A DNA stretch of 15,521 nucleotides from JAWLGW01 sp964569055 (lineage in GTDB: Bacteria > Planctomycetota > J058): assembly GCA_964569055.1 (NCBI GenBank), contig CAZMSZ010000162.1:1-15521 (forward strand), written 5' to 3'. A program made the position numbers and the translations under genes. This document shows positions 1 through 8,842 of the stretch, one piece after another. Positions within the stretch are counted from its first letter, which is position 1; every line of letters begins with the position of its first letter. Under the pieces are notes generated by a model, which was not told the DNA's origin, searched no databases, and saw only the letters and a program-made list of their open reading frames with translations.

Positions 1-160
1 CCTCGCCAGCGACAGCTCTTCCTTGGCGCTCTTGGCGCCCTTGGCGGTCATTTTTCACGCGGTGGAGCTGACCTCGCCAGCGACAGCCAGCGACAGCTCT
101 TCCTTGGCGGGAGTTATCACGCGGTGGAGCTGACCTCGTAGCGCCAGCTCTTCCTTGGCG
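1..160. repeat. Degenerate tandem repeats of a CGCCAAG-type element
   Basis: Three diverged tandem units are visible at 1-71, 72-133 and 134-160. Each begins CCTCG and contains CAGCTCTTCCTTGGCG. The first two also share TCACGCGGTGGAGCTGA before the next unit starts. Unit 1 holds three 9-base steps ending in CTTGGCG (20-28, 29-37, 38-46), while units 2 and 3 hold one each. Unit 2 carries a 10-base internal duplication, GCCAGCGACA (76-95). On the minus strand the core reads CGCCAAGGG-CGCCAAGAG-CGCCAAGGA. A diverged copy in opposite orientation lies at the right end (15475-15521). The differing number of 9-base steps suggests slippage or recombination. CGCCAAG-rich dispersed repeats of this look are common in some environmental bacterial genomes; placing this one in that class is inference. 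No encoded transposase is present. Confidence 0.8.
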
Positions 161-248
161 ATCTCGGACTCGTCCGCGACGGAAGCCAAACGCGACCGCC
201 TTCCCTCACGCTGGCGGGCTCCTCCTCGCGGTGGTGAAGTGCGGCTCC
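161..248. other. Short leader before the thioesterase gene
   Basis: This stretch holds no gene and no convincing promoter. It contains vague echoes of the upstream repeat (GACGGAAGCCAAACG, CCTTCCCTC) but nothing long enough to count as a further unit. The thioesterase promoter may lie here or inside the repeat. Confidence 0.4.
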
Positions 249-1049
249 ATGCCGCCCGCCGCTCCCGCGCCCGTTCCGTTCCCCTTGGCGAGCGCCGTCT
301 TGCCGCGCGGCGAGGGGCGCTACGGGGTGGAGGTCGGCGAGGCCTGGCTGCAGGGGCGTGGCGCGTTCGGCGGGCTCGTCGCCGCTTGGCTGGTGCGGGC
401 CTGCGCGGCCGAGGCGGGCGCGGGCGCGCTGCGCGCGTTCTCGTGCCAGTTCTGCGCGCCGGCGCGGCCGGGGCTGGCCGAGGTGAAGGTGCGGCGGGTG
501 CGGCGGGGGACGAGCGTCGACTTCTTCGCGGGCGAGCTGGCGCGCGGCGAGCGTGTGATCGCCTCGGCCACCGCGAGCTTCGGCGCGGCCCGCGCTGGTG
601 AGGATCCGGGGGTGAGCGGCGCGACGCCGCGGGCTCCCGAGGTCCCGCCGCCCGAGGCGCTCGCGCCGTTCGTCCCCCCGCCCGAGTACCCGACCTACCT
701 CCAGCACCTCGAGCTGCGCTTCGCGGCGGGCGGGGTCGGCGCGGGCGGCGACCTCATGGCCGCCTGGTGTCGGCTGCGCGAGCCGGCGCCCTTCGACGCG
801 GCGCTCGCGGTCGCGCTGATCGACGCGCTCCCGCCCGCCTGCTTCACGCGGCTCGCGCGCCCGCGCCCGGCGGGGACGGTGAGCCTGTCGGCGCACCTCG
901 TGGGCGCGCTGCCCGCCGCCGGTGAGTGGGCGCTCGTCACCGCGCGCGCCGGGGCGCTCCACGAGGGGTACGCCGACGAGGAGGACGCGCTCTGGACGGG
1001 GGACGGCCGGCTCGTCGCGCGGGCGCAGCAGCTCGTCGCGCTGATCTGA
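249..1049 (+). CDS. Acyl-CoA thioesterase, TesB-like double hotdog
   Basis: A 266-residue protein of the bacterial acyl-CoA thioesterase II type, which hydrolyses acyl-CoA to free fatty acid and CoA in the cytoplasm. Two hotdog halves are recognisable. The first (about 14-115) has QGRGAFGGLVAAWLVRA at 35-51, matching the helix that packs in the hotdog sheet, and a TSVDFFAGEL strand. The second (about 145-266) has DLMAAWCRLREP, the IDALPP segment with an Asp where the family places one near the active site, and the closing GDGRLVARAQQLVAL. A proline-rich linker joins the halves. The ATG at 249 is chosen; two GTG codons at 231 and 234 are in frame upstream, but no start has a good ribosome site. 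The giant gene follows after 75 bases. The family is fairly sure; the chain-length preference is unknown. Confidence 0.75.
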   Translation: MPPAAPAPVPFPLASAVLPRGEGRYGVEVGEAWLQGRGAFGGLVAAWLVRACAAEAGAGALRAFSCQFCAPARPGLAEVKVRRVRRGTSVDFFAGELARGERVIASATASFGAARAGEDPGVSGATPRAPEVPPPEALAPFVPPPEYPTYLQHLELRFAAGGVGAGGDLMAAWCRLREPAPFDAALAVALIDALPPACFTRLARPRPAGTVSLSAHLVGALPAAGEWALVTARAGALHEGYADEEDALWTGDGRLVARAQQLVALI

Positions 1050-1058
1050 GCCGGGCGC

Positions 1059-1064
1059 TAAGAT
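1059..1064 (+). promoter_or_regulatory. Possible -10 element before the giant gene
   Basis: TAAGAT matches the sigma-70 -10 consensus at four of six bases and lies in the 75-base space between the thioesterase stop and the giant gene start. It would give a leader of about 54 bases. No convincing -35 hexamer lies 16-18 bases upstream, where the thioesterase is still being coded. Readthrough from the thioesterase gene is an equal alternative. Confidence 0.3.
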
Positions 1065-1112
1065 CCGCGCCTCCGGCGCCCTGCAGGCGCTCGGCTACGG
1101 CCCGACGGGGCC

Positions 1113-1120
1113 AGGACGGA
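1113..1120 (+). promoter_or_regulatory. Ribosome binding site of the giant gene
   Basis: AGGACGGA ends four bases before the ATG at 1125; its AGGA core sits eight bases before the start. It supports ATG 1125, which is also where a clean signal peptide begins. Confidence 0.55.
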
Positions 1121-1124
1121 TCCC

Positions 1125-4100
1125 ATGACGAGCACCACCCGCTGGGCGCCCCTGGCCGCGCTGCTGTTCGCGGCGAGCGCGGCGCAGGCGCAGGAGATCG
1201 ATTTCAGCGAGCGGTTCGCCCTCGCCGAGGACCGCGAGGCCGCGCTGGCCGAGCTGATCCCGGGCACCCCCGACTACTACTACTACCACTGCCTGCACGC
1301 GCTCTCGCTCGAGCGCTACGACGAGGTGCGCGAGCTCCTCGCCAAGTGGACCGATCGGCATCACCGCGAGCCTCGGGTGATCGAGGTCGAGCGGCGCCTG
1401 GCCCTGCTCGGCTACGCGAGCGACCCCGCGGCCACGCTCGACTACCTGCGGCGGGAGCTGCCGTACGGGCTGCACCACCAGCGCGAGACCCAGGACGCGG
1501 GCGCGCACCTCCCGACCCGGCTCCCGGCCGAGCGGATCGCGCGCGACGCGCTGGCGCGCCAGGCCCTGGCGCGCGATCCCCGCAGCCTGTCGTCGTTCAC
1601 CGACGGCGCCCTGCCGTGGGTCGCGACGGAGCACGGCGGCGAGCTCACGATCGAGCAGCTGCGTTACCTCCTCCGCCGGCTGCGGCGGCCCGACGTGCCG
1701 AACCTCGTCCCGCTCGTGGCGCGGGAGCTGGCGGACGCGCGGAGCCGCGGGTTCGGGGCGTTCCCGATCCATGCCCTCCTGACGCTCGAGCAGCTCGAGG
1801 GGCTGGCGCAGCGCCGGCCGGGGCTCGAGGGCGAGGAGCGCTGGGCGAGCGAGGTCCTGCGGCGCCTGCAGCCCTCGGCCGACGCGGCGCTCGACGCCGC
1901 CACGCGCCGGGCGTTCCTGGAGCGGGCCTGGGCCTTCCTCGAGCCGCTGCCGGGGACGCTCAACTCGCTCAAGGTGCACGTGCTCTACCACCTGCTCACC
2001 TCGGACCTCGCGCAGGGCACGTTCGACCGCGAGCGCGTGCTGAAGTACCTGGCGCTGCCCCGCGTCGCGCGGCGGGTCTCCCGCAGCTGGCTCGAGCGCG
2101 CCGCCCGCGACCGGCGCCACTTCGCGCGGCTGCACCTGGACTACCGCGACGCCACCGGGCTCGAGCCGGTCCGCGACGACAGCGCCCTGGTGGAGGCGCT
2201 CCTCGGTCAGCTCCTCCTCGAGGAGGACGACGTGGACGAGGTGGTCGAGCTGGCCGCCTCGCTCGACCCCACCTGGGTGCGCGCCGTGTTCGCCGAGGTG
2301 AAGCTGCTCCACGGGCGGGGCGACGCCGAGCGCTGGTACTCCCTGCTCCAGCCGGCGCAGGTGGCCGAGCTGAAGCGGCGGGTCGAGCTCGAGCTGGCGC
2401 CGACCAACCCCGAGCGGTTCGCGGCCGACGCCGAGGTCGCGCTCGAGCTCGACGTGAAGAACGTCCCCACCCTGCTGGTGAAGGTCTACGAGCTCGACGC
2501 CAAGCGGCTGTATGTCGACACCCTGACCGAGGTCGACACCGACCTCGCGCTCGAGGGCCTGCTCCCCAACCACGAGCTGCGGTTCGACTACTCCGACCCG
2601 CCGATCCGGCGGGTGCGCCGGCGGTTCACGTTCCCGCAGCTCACGCGGCCGGGGCTGTACGTGATCGACTTCGTGGGCGGGGGGCGCAGCAGCCGCGCGC
2701 TCGTCCGGCGCGGCGGGCTGCGGCACCTGGTGCGCACCACCCCCGCCGGGCAGACGTTCACCGTGCTCGACGAGGCGGGTCGCGCGCTGAAGGACGCCAC
2801 GGTGTGGATGGGCGGGCGCGACTACCTGCCCGACGCCGAGGGGGCGATCACGGTGCCCTTCACCGGGGAGCCCGGCCTGCGGCCGATCGTGCTCAGCCAC
2901 GGGCCGCTGAGCGTGCTGGCCCACTTCCGCCACCAGGGCGAGGAGTACGAGCTGCGCGCCGGATTCCTGGTCGAGCGCGAGGCGCTGCTGGCGGGGCGCG
3001 AGGCCACGATCGGCGTGCGGGCCGGGCTGTACCTCAACGGCGCGCCGGTCTCGCTCGAGCTGCTCGAGCGGGCGCGGCTGGTGATCGAGGCGGTCGACCG
3101 CGACGGGGTCAGCGCGCGCCACGAGGTGGCGCCGTTCGAGCTCGGCGAGGCCCGCGAGGCCACCCACACCTTCTTGGTCCCGCACCGGCTCGCGACGCTG
3201 CGCCTGACCCTGAGCGGCGAGGTCTCGTCCATGCGCCAGGGCGCGCCGGTCGCCCTCGCGGTCAGCCGCGAGCTGGCCGTGAACGGGATCGACGGCGCGA
3301 GCGGGATCGAGACGCTCCACCTGCTGCGCGACGGGTCCGAGTGGGCGCTCGAGCTGCGCGGCAAGACCGGCGAGCCCAAGGCCGACCGCCCCGTGCAGGT
3401 CACGCTGCTCCTGCCCGAGCTGATCCAGCCGGCGCGCGAGACGCTCAAGACCGACGCCTCGGGGCGGATTGCCCTCGGCGCGTTGCCGCACGTGGTAGCC
3501 ATACGGGCCACGCCGCCCGAGGGGCCGCCGCTCACCCGCACCCTGTTCGTCGACCGCCACGCCTACCCGCGCGCGCTCCACGCCCGAGCCGGCGAGCCGC
3601 TGGCGGTGCCGTTCATGGAGCGGGAGCTGACCCGCGAGGGCGCCGGGCTGCTCGAGGTGCGGGGCGGCGCCTACGTGCGCGACGCGTTCGACGCGCTCGC
3701 GCTCGAGGAGGGCATGCTCCACCTGCGCGGGCTCGCCCCCGGCGACTACGAGCTGAGCCTGCCCCGGGCGGGCGCCACGATCGCGGTCCGGATCGCGGCG
3801 GGGCCGCTCGTGGTCGACCACGTGGTCGGCGTCGCGCGCCACCTCGAGGTCCGCGACCCGGCGCCGCTCCAGATCGCGGCGGTCGAGCTCGGCGAAGACG
3901 CGCTGCGCGTGCGGCTGCGCAACGCCTCGCCCCACACGCGCGTCCACCTGCTCGCCAGCCGCTACGCGCCCGCGTTCGACCCGTTCGCGCTGGTGGCCGG
4001 GGTTGGGGACGCCGACCCCGCCTGGGCCGCGCCGGCTCAGCGCCCCTCGGTCTACGTCTCGGGCCGCAAGCTCGGCGATGAGCAGCGCTACGTGCTCGAG

Positions 4101-7100
4101 CGGCGCCTCGCGCCGCGGCTCCCGGGCAACATGCTGGAGCGGCCGCAGCTCCTGCTCAACCCCTGGGCGGTGCGCGACACCTCCACGGGCACCGACCGCG
4201 CCGAGGGCGGCGAGGACTCGTTTGCCCCCGGCGGCTTGGCCGCGGGCCGCTCCTCGGACTACGGCGCGCGCGAGGGCCGCGACCGGAGCTGGAGCGACCC
4301 CGCCAACCTCGACTTCTTGGCCGAGGAGGCGCTGGTCCGGCTCAACCTCGTGCCCGACGCCGAGGGGGTGGTCAGCCTNNNNNNNNNNNNNNNNNNNNNN
4401 NNNNNNNNNNNNNNNNNNNNNNNNNNNNNNNNNNNNNNNNNNNNNNNNNNNNNNNNNNNNNNNNNNNNNNNNNNNNNNCGACCCTGGTCGAGTTCGGCTG
4501 GCTGCTCGACTGGCCGCAGCTCGACGCGGCCCAGAAGCGGGCGCGCTACTCGAAGTACGCCTGCCACGAGCTCAACTTCTTCCTCTCGCGCAAGGACCCG
4601 GCCTTCTTCCGCGAGGTGGTGCAGCCCTACCTGCGCAACAAGCTGCACAAGACGTTCCTCGACCGCCTGCTGCTCGAGGAGGTCGGGCCGCAGGACCTCG
4701 AGCCGTGGGCCTACGGGCGGCTGAACGTGGTCGAGCGGATCCTGCTCGGGCAGCGGCTGCCCGGGGAGCTCGCGCACACCCGTCGCCACGTGCAGGAGGC
4801 GTTCGAGGCGCTCCCGCCGGCCGGCGAGCGCGCGACGCACCTGTTCGAGATGGCCCTGCGCAACGACGCGCTCGCCGGCGACGGGCTCGGGCTCGAAGAG
4901 GCGCGCCAGCGCGAGGCGCCGGCGCGCATGCTCGAGGAGGCGGTCAGGTCGTCCGAGTCGCTCGGCATGCGGGGGGGCGGCGCGCGCCGCAGCGCTCCGG
5001 GCGGCCCGCCGCCGGCCGACGGCTACACGTTCGAGACCGAGGAGGAGGCCGACGCGGCGCTCGCCGACGCGCCGCCGCCCGAGGAGCCCGCGGCGGCGTC
5101 GGCGCCGCCGGCGCCCGCGCCGATGCCGCAGGCGAAGGCCGCCCGAGGCCCCTGGGCGGCGGACCGCGCCCGGCGCAAGGCCATGCGCCAGCTCCACCGC
5201 CCGCTCGAGGCGACCCAGGAGTGGGCGGAGAACGACTACTACCACCGCCGGATCGAGGAGATGGGCCCCGACCTCGTCACCGTGAACGGCTTCTGGCGCG
5301 ACTTCGCGGCCCACGCCCCCGGCCAGCCGTTCCTCTCGCCCCGCTTCCCCGAGGCCTCGCGCAACTTCACCGAGATGATGTTCGCGCTGGCCGTGCTCGA
5401 CCTGCCGTTCGAGGCCAAGGCGCACACCACCAGCTTCGAGGGGCGGCGCATGACGCTGGTCGCCGGCGGGCCGCTCGTCGCGTTCCACAAGGAGCTGCGC
5501 CGCGCGGCGGCCGCGGAGCGCTCGCCGATCCTGGTCAGCCAGACCTTCTTCCGCGCCGACGACCGCTTCGAGGTGGTGAACGGGGAGCGCGTCGAGAAGG
5601 CGGTCGGCGAGGAGCTGCTGATCCACACGGTCTACGGCTGCCAGGTGGTGGTGACCAACCCCAGCTCGACCCCCCAGCGGCTCGACGTGCTGCTGCAGGT
5701 CCCCGAGGGCGCGATCCCGGTGGCGGGCGGCCGCGAGACGCGCAGCGTGGCCCTCGCGCTCCAGCCCTACGGCACGGCCAGCCTGGAGCACCTGTTCTAC
5801 TTCCCCCGCTCGGGGCTGAAGCGGCACTACCCCGCGCACGTGGCCAAGGGCGAGCGGGTGGTGGCGGCCGTCGAGCCCGTCAAGCTGAAGGTGGTCAACG
5901 AGCTCAGCCGCAAGGACACCGGCTCGTGGGGCTACGTCTCGCAGTACGCCTCGCCCGAGCAGGTGCTGGCCTGGCTCGAGGCGCACCCGCTCGAGGGGGT
6001 CGGGCTCGGCAAGATCGCCTGGCGCATGCGCGACCGCGACTTCTTCCAGCGCGCGATCGCGCTGCTCACCCGGCGGCACGTGTTCGACGCGAGCCTGTGG
6101 GCCTACGGCCTGCTGCACCGCGACGAGGCGGCGATCCGTCAGCTCCTGCTCCACACCGAGGCCTTCGTGCGGCAGGCGGGCGGCACCCTGCACAGCCCGC
6201 TCCTCACGATCGACCCGGTGGCCCGGGGGTGGTACCAGCACCTCGAGTACGCGCCGCTCGTGAACGCGCGCGCGCACCCGCTCGGGGGCGTGCGCAAGCT
6301 GCTCAACGGGCGCGTGCACGAGCAGTACCACCGGCTGATGCGCGACCTCTGCTACCGGCGCGCGCTCGACGACACCACGCTCCTGCAGGTGACCTACTAC
6401 CTGCTGCTGCAGGACCGCGTGCACGAGGCGCGGCGCACGTTCGCGCGGGTCGACCCGCGGCGGGTCGCGACCCGGCTGCAGTACGACTACTGCCGCGCCT
6501 ACCTCGACTTCTTCGAGGCGGAGCCCGAGGTCGCGGCCGCGATCTCGGCCAAGTACCGCGACTACCCGGTCGACCGCTGGCGCGCGGCGTTCCGCGCGAT
6601 CTCCGACCAGGTCGCCGAGCTGCAGGGCGAGGCGCCCGCGCCCGGCGAGGGCGACGCGCGCGAGCCGTCGCGCCTCGCCGCCAGCGAGCCGGCCTTCGAC
6701 CTCGGGGTCGACGGGCAGGGGATCACGGTCCGCTACGCCAACCTCGACCGGGTCACGGTCAGCTTCTACCCCATGGACGTCGAGCTCCTGTTCAGCGAGA
6801 CGCCGTTCGGGCAGGAGGACGTGGACGCGCGCTTCGCCTACGTCCGTCCGCGGGCCAGCGTGGAGGTGCCGCTGCCGGCGGGCGAGGACGCGATCCAGCT
6901 CGAGGTCCCCGCCGAGCTGCGCGCGGCGAACCTCCTGGTCGAGGTGACCGGCGCCGGGCGCGCCCGGGCCAAGGCGCTCTACGCCAACGCGCTGCACGTC
7001 TCGCTGCGCGAGGGCTCGGGGCAGCTGCAGGTCACCCACGCCGCGACCAGCCGCCCGCTCCCCGCCACCTACGTGAAGGTCTACGCGCGCATGCAGGACG

Positions 7101-7264
7101 GGTCGGTCGCGTTCTACAAGGACGGCTACACCGACCTGCGCGGCCGGTTCGACTACGTCGGGCTCAGCACCGACGAGCTCAGCCGTGTGGAGCGGTTCGC
7201 CCTGTTGGTGCTCAGCGACGAGCACGGCGCGCGGGTGGAGGAGGTCCGCCCGCCGCGCCGTTAG
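1125..7264 (+). CDS. Giant secreted protein with alpha-2-macroglobulin-like domains (spans assembly gap)
   Basis: One gene broken by the N run: 1,084 residues are readable before it and 927 after, in another frame. Residues 1-22 form a signal peptide (R6, hydrophobic run, AQA cleavage site). Residues 25-430 are helical and TPR-like, with the striking IPGTPDYYYYHCLH near residue 45. Residues 445 to about 1050 look like beta-sandwich macroglobulin domains, for example RPGLYVIDF and the GRALKDATVW turn. After the gap come a helical block (4481-4930), a disordered Pro/Ala/Glu linker (4969-5150), a mixed block with NGFWRDF and GCQVVVTNPSSTPQRLDVLL, another helical block, and a C-terminal sandwich with KDGYTDLRGRFDY. 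No thioester motif (CGEQ type) is visible, though the gap could hide one. I recall similar unnamed proteins in Planctomycetota, unverified. Its job is unknown; a periplasmic or surface protease-binding role is only inference. Confidence 0.7.
4379..4478. other. 100-N assembly gap inside the giant gene
   Basis: Exactly 100 N. The coding frame before it (phase of 1125) and after it (phase of 4481) differ, and the protein text on both sides is of the same kind, so the true gap is probably not 100 bases. It is a scaffolding placeholder rather than a frameshift mutation. Confidence 0.9.
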
Positions 7265-8644
7265 TCGTCGTACAGCAACGACGCCTTGCGCTCGAGCAGG
7301 AACGCGCGGTAGCCCGGCGTCTCGCGCCAGGCCGCCGCCAGCGCCTCGGGGGCCTCGCCGGCGGCGAGGCCGTCGAGGACCTCCTGCGCGCCCACTAGGC
7401 CGCGCAGGCGCTCCAGGCGGATCCGGTCGGGGTAGAGCGCGTGGATCGCCTGCACGAGGTGCAGGCCGGCCAGCACCGGGTTGAACGCCTCGCGGTCGGT
7501 GACGGTCAGGCGCACGCCGCGGCAGGGCTTGCCCACGTGGGGGTAGGCCGGGTTGGCGCGGCCGCTCACGTCGACCGAGGAGGGGACGAAGGTCGCCGGC
7601 GCGACCCACAGCCCCGGGATCCGGCGGGCGCGGAGGGCGGCGGCGAGGGCGGGACCGTCGACCCAGGGGGCGCCGACGTACTCGAACGGGCGGTCGGTGC
7701 CGCGCCCGACCGAGAGGGCGTGCTCGGCCTCGAGCAGCGCCACCGCGGGGTAGAGCAGCGCCTCGGCCAGCGAGCGCAGGTTCGGCGAGGGGTCGACCCA
7801 GGGGAGGCCGGTGGCGTCGAACCAGGTGCCGCGCCGCCAGGCCTCGACCGGGACGACGACCAGGTCGACGTCGAGCCGCTTGCGGCGCACGAACAGGCGG
7901 GCCAGCTCGCCGACCGTCATGCCGTGGACGATCGGGAGCGCCTCGTAGCAGGTGAAGCCGCCCACGAGGTCGGGGTCGGGGAGCGGGCCGTCGACGAGCG
8001 TGCCTCCCAGCGGGTGTGGGCGGTCGAGGATCACCACGCGCAGGCGGTTGAGCGCGGCCTCCTCCAGGCACAGGCCGAGGGTCGAAATGTACGTGTAGAA
8101 GCGCGCGCCCACGTCCTGGATGTCGAACACCAGGGTGTCGAGCCCCGCGAGCATCTCGGGGGTCGGGCGGCGGGCCTCGCCGTAGAGGCTGTAGATCGGG
8201 AGCCCGCTCGCGGCGTCGCGGCCCGAGGGCACGGCCTGATCGAGCAGCCCCTCGAGCCCGTGCTCGGGGGTGAGGATCGCCGCGAGGTTCACGCCCGGCG
8301 CGGCGCGCAGCACGTCGAGCGCGTGGCGCCCGTCGCGGGTGAGCGCCGAGTGGTTCACGACCAGACCCACCCCGCGCCGTCCACGGAGCGGGGCGAAGGC
8401 CTCGGCCACGAGCACGTCGAGCCCGGGGCGGACCGGCTGGACCGGAGCGGCCNNNNNNNNNNNNNNNNNNNNNNNNNNNNNNNNNNNNNNNNNNNNNNNN
8501 NNNNNNNNNNNNNNNNNNNNNNNNNNNNNNNNNNNNNNNNNNNNNNNNNNNNGCGAGGGGCGCCGAGCCGTCGCTGGCGCAGCCGGCGAGGGTCAGGGCG
8601 GCGAGGGCGAGCGGTAGGGCGGAAGCGCCAGAGCGCGCGTGCAC
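7261..8644 (-). CDS. NamZ-type exo-beta-N-acetylmuramidase lipoprotein, DUF1343 (spans assembly gap)
   Basis: DUF1343 (PF07075) family, whose studied member NamZ removes MurNAc from the non-reducing end of peptidoglycan fragments. Nearly every family signature is visible: TPEHGL, IYSLYGE, FDIQDVGARFYTYISTL, LDRPHPLGG (usually PNP), HGMTVGELA, GLPWVDPSPN, SVGRGTDRPFEYVGAPW and HVGKPCRGV. The EHG glutamate fits the catalytic position known in NamZ. The N-terminus lies across the gap: a GTG at 8644 opens a lipoprotein signal with hydrophobic core and lipobox LAGC at residues 19-22, so the enzyme should be membrane-anchored in the periplasm. The frame changes across the gap, which is therefore of unknown size. 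Its TAA overlaps the TAG of the giant gene. The family is sure; the join of the two parts is very likely because nothing else fits. Confidence 0.88.
8453..8552. other. 100-N assembly gap inside the NamZ-like gene
   Basis: Exactly 100 N, between the lipoprotein signal (8553-8644, minus strand) and the DUF1343 domain (up to 8452). The two parts are in different frames if 100 bases are assumed, so the gap length is nominal. Confidence 0.9.
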
Positions 8645-8649
8645 GGAGA

Positions 8650-8654
8650 CCTCC
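8650..8654 (-). promoter_or_regulatory. Ribosome binding site of the NamZ-like gene
   Basis: GGAGG on the minus strand, five bases before the GTG at 8644. This nearly ideal site decides the GTG start and hence the lipoprotein signal. Confidence 0.75.
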
Positions 8655-8663
8655 GAGCTGGCC

Positions 8664-8669
8664 AGTCTA
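8664..8669 (-). promoter_or_regulatory. Possible -10 element of the NamZ-like gene
   Basis: TAGACT on the minus strand matches the -10 consensus at four of six bases and sits 19 bases before the GTG start. It would give a very short leader that still contains the GGAGG site. The -35 region is not recognisable. Confidence 0.35.
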
Positions 8670-8770
8670 CGAACGGGCCGCGGAGCCGGGCGGCGCGCCC
8701 CGTTTCGGCGGGCAGGCGCGGCGGCGGCACGGGTTGAGGCGACCTCGCGGCGGCGCCTCGGAGAAAGCCG

Positions 8771-8799
8771 TTGACCTGCGCGAGGGGGCTCGCTAAAAG
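8771..8799 (+). promoter_or_regulatory. Sigma-70-like promoter of the membrane protein/regulator operon
   Basis: TTGACC (8771-8776), a 17-base spacer and TAAAAG (8794-8799) form the best-looking promoter in the window. Transcription would start near 8806, giving a leader of about 37 bases. Its -10 box overlaps the dyad array at 8795-8823, which suggests repression by the regulator encoded downstream. Confidence 0.6.
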
Positions 8800-8823
8800 T
8801 GCTTTGTAAAGCAAAGTGCTTTG
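8795..8823 (+). promoter_or_regulatory. Operator-like array of overlapping dyads
   Basis: An AT-rich island in GC-rich surroundings. AAAGTGCTTTG occurs twice as a direct repeat (8796-8806 and 8813-8823, 17 bases apart). Three inverted repeats interlock: AAAG-TG-CTTT (8796-8805), GCTTT-GT-AAAGC (8801-8812) and CAAAG-TG-CTTTG (8812-8823). It covers the -10 box and start of transcription. Autorepression by the winged-helix protein two genes on is the natural inference. Confidence 0.6.
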
Positions 8824-8830
8824 AAGGCCC

Positions 8831-8835
8831 AGGAG
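8831..8835 (+). promoter_or_regulatory. Ribosome binding site of the membrane protein gene
   Basis: AGGAG, seven bases before the GTG at 8843. It supports this GTG as the start. Confidence 0.6.
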
Positions 8836-8842
8836 CCGCTCC

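Noticed and set aside
1..160. CRISPR-like array
   Set aside because: The units differ in length (71, 62 and about 27 bases), are adjacent and degenerate, and have no unique spacers of constant size.
155..601. Plus-strand small frame across the repeat and thioesterase start
   Set aside because: It is Arg/Ala/Gly-rich text in another frame of the thioesterase, with no ribosome site or motif.
1075..1090. GGCGCC-CTGCA-GGCGC hairpin as a terminator after the thioesterase
   Set aside because: The stem is short and no T-run follows. Such small GC palindromes occur by chance in this DNA.
1095..3947. Long minus-strand frame opposite the giant gene
   Set aside because: Low-complexity shadow with no plausible start signal, and the opposite strand shows an evident secreted protein.
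926..4081. Long plus-strand frame overlapping the thioesterase and giant genes
   Set aside because: It is an Arg/Ala/Pro-rich shadow of the signal-peptide-bearing frame at 1125, with no domain signature.
4379..4478. Frameshift or split gene in the giant protein
   Set aside because: The frame change coincides exactly with a 100-N placeholder, so it is explained by unknown gap length.
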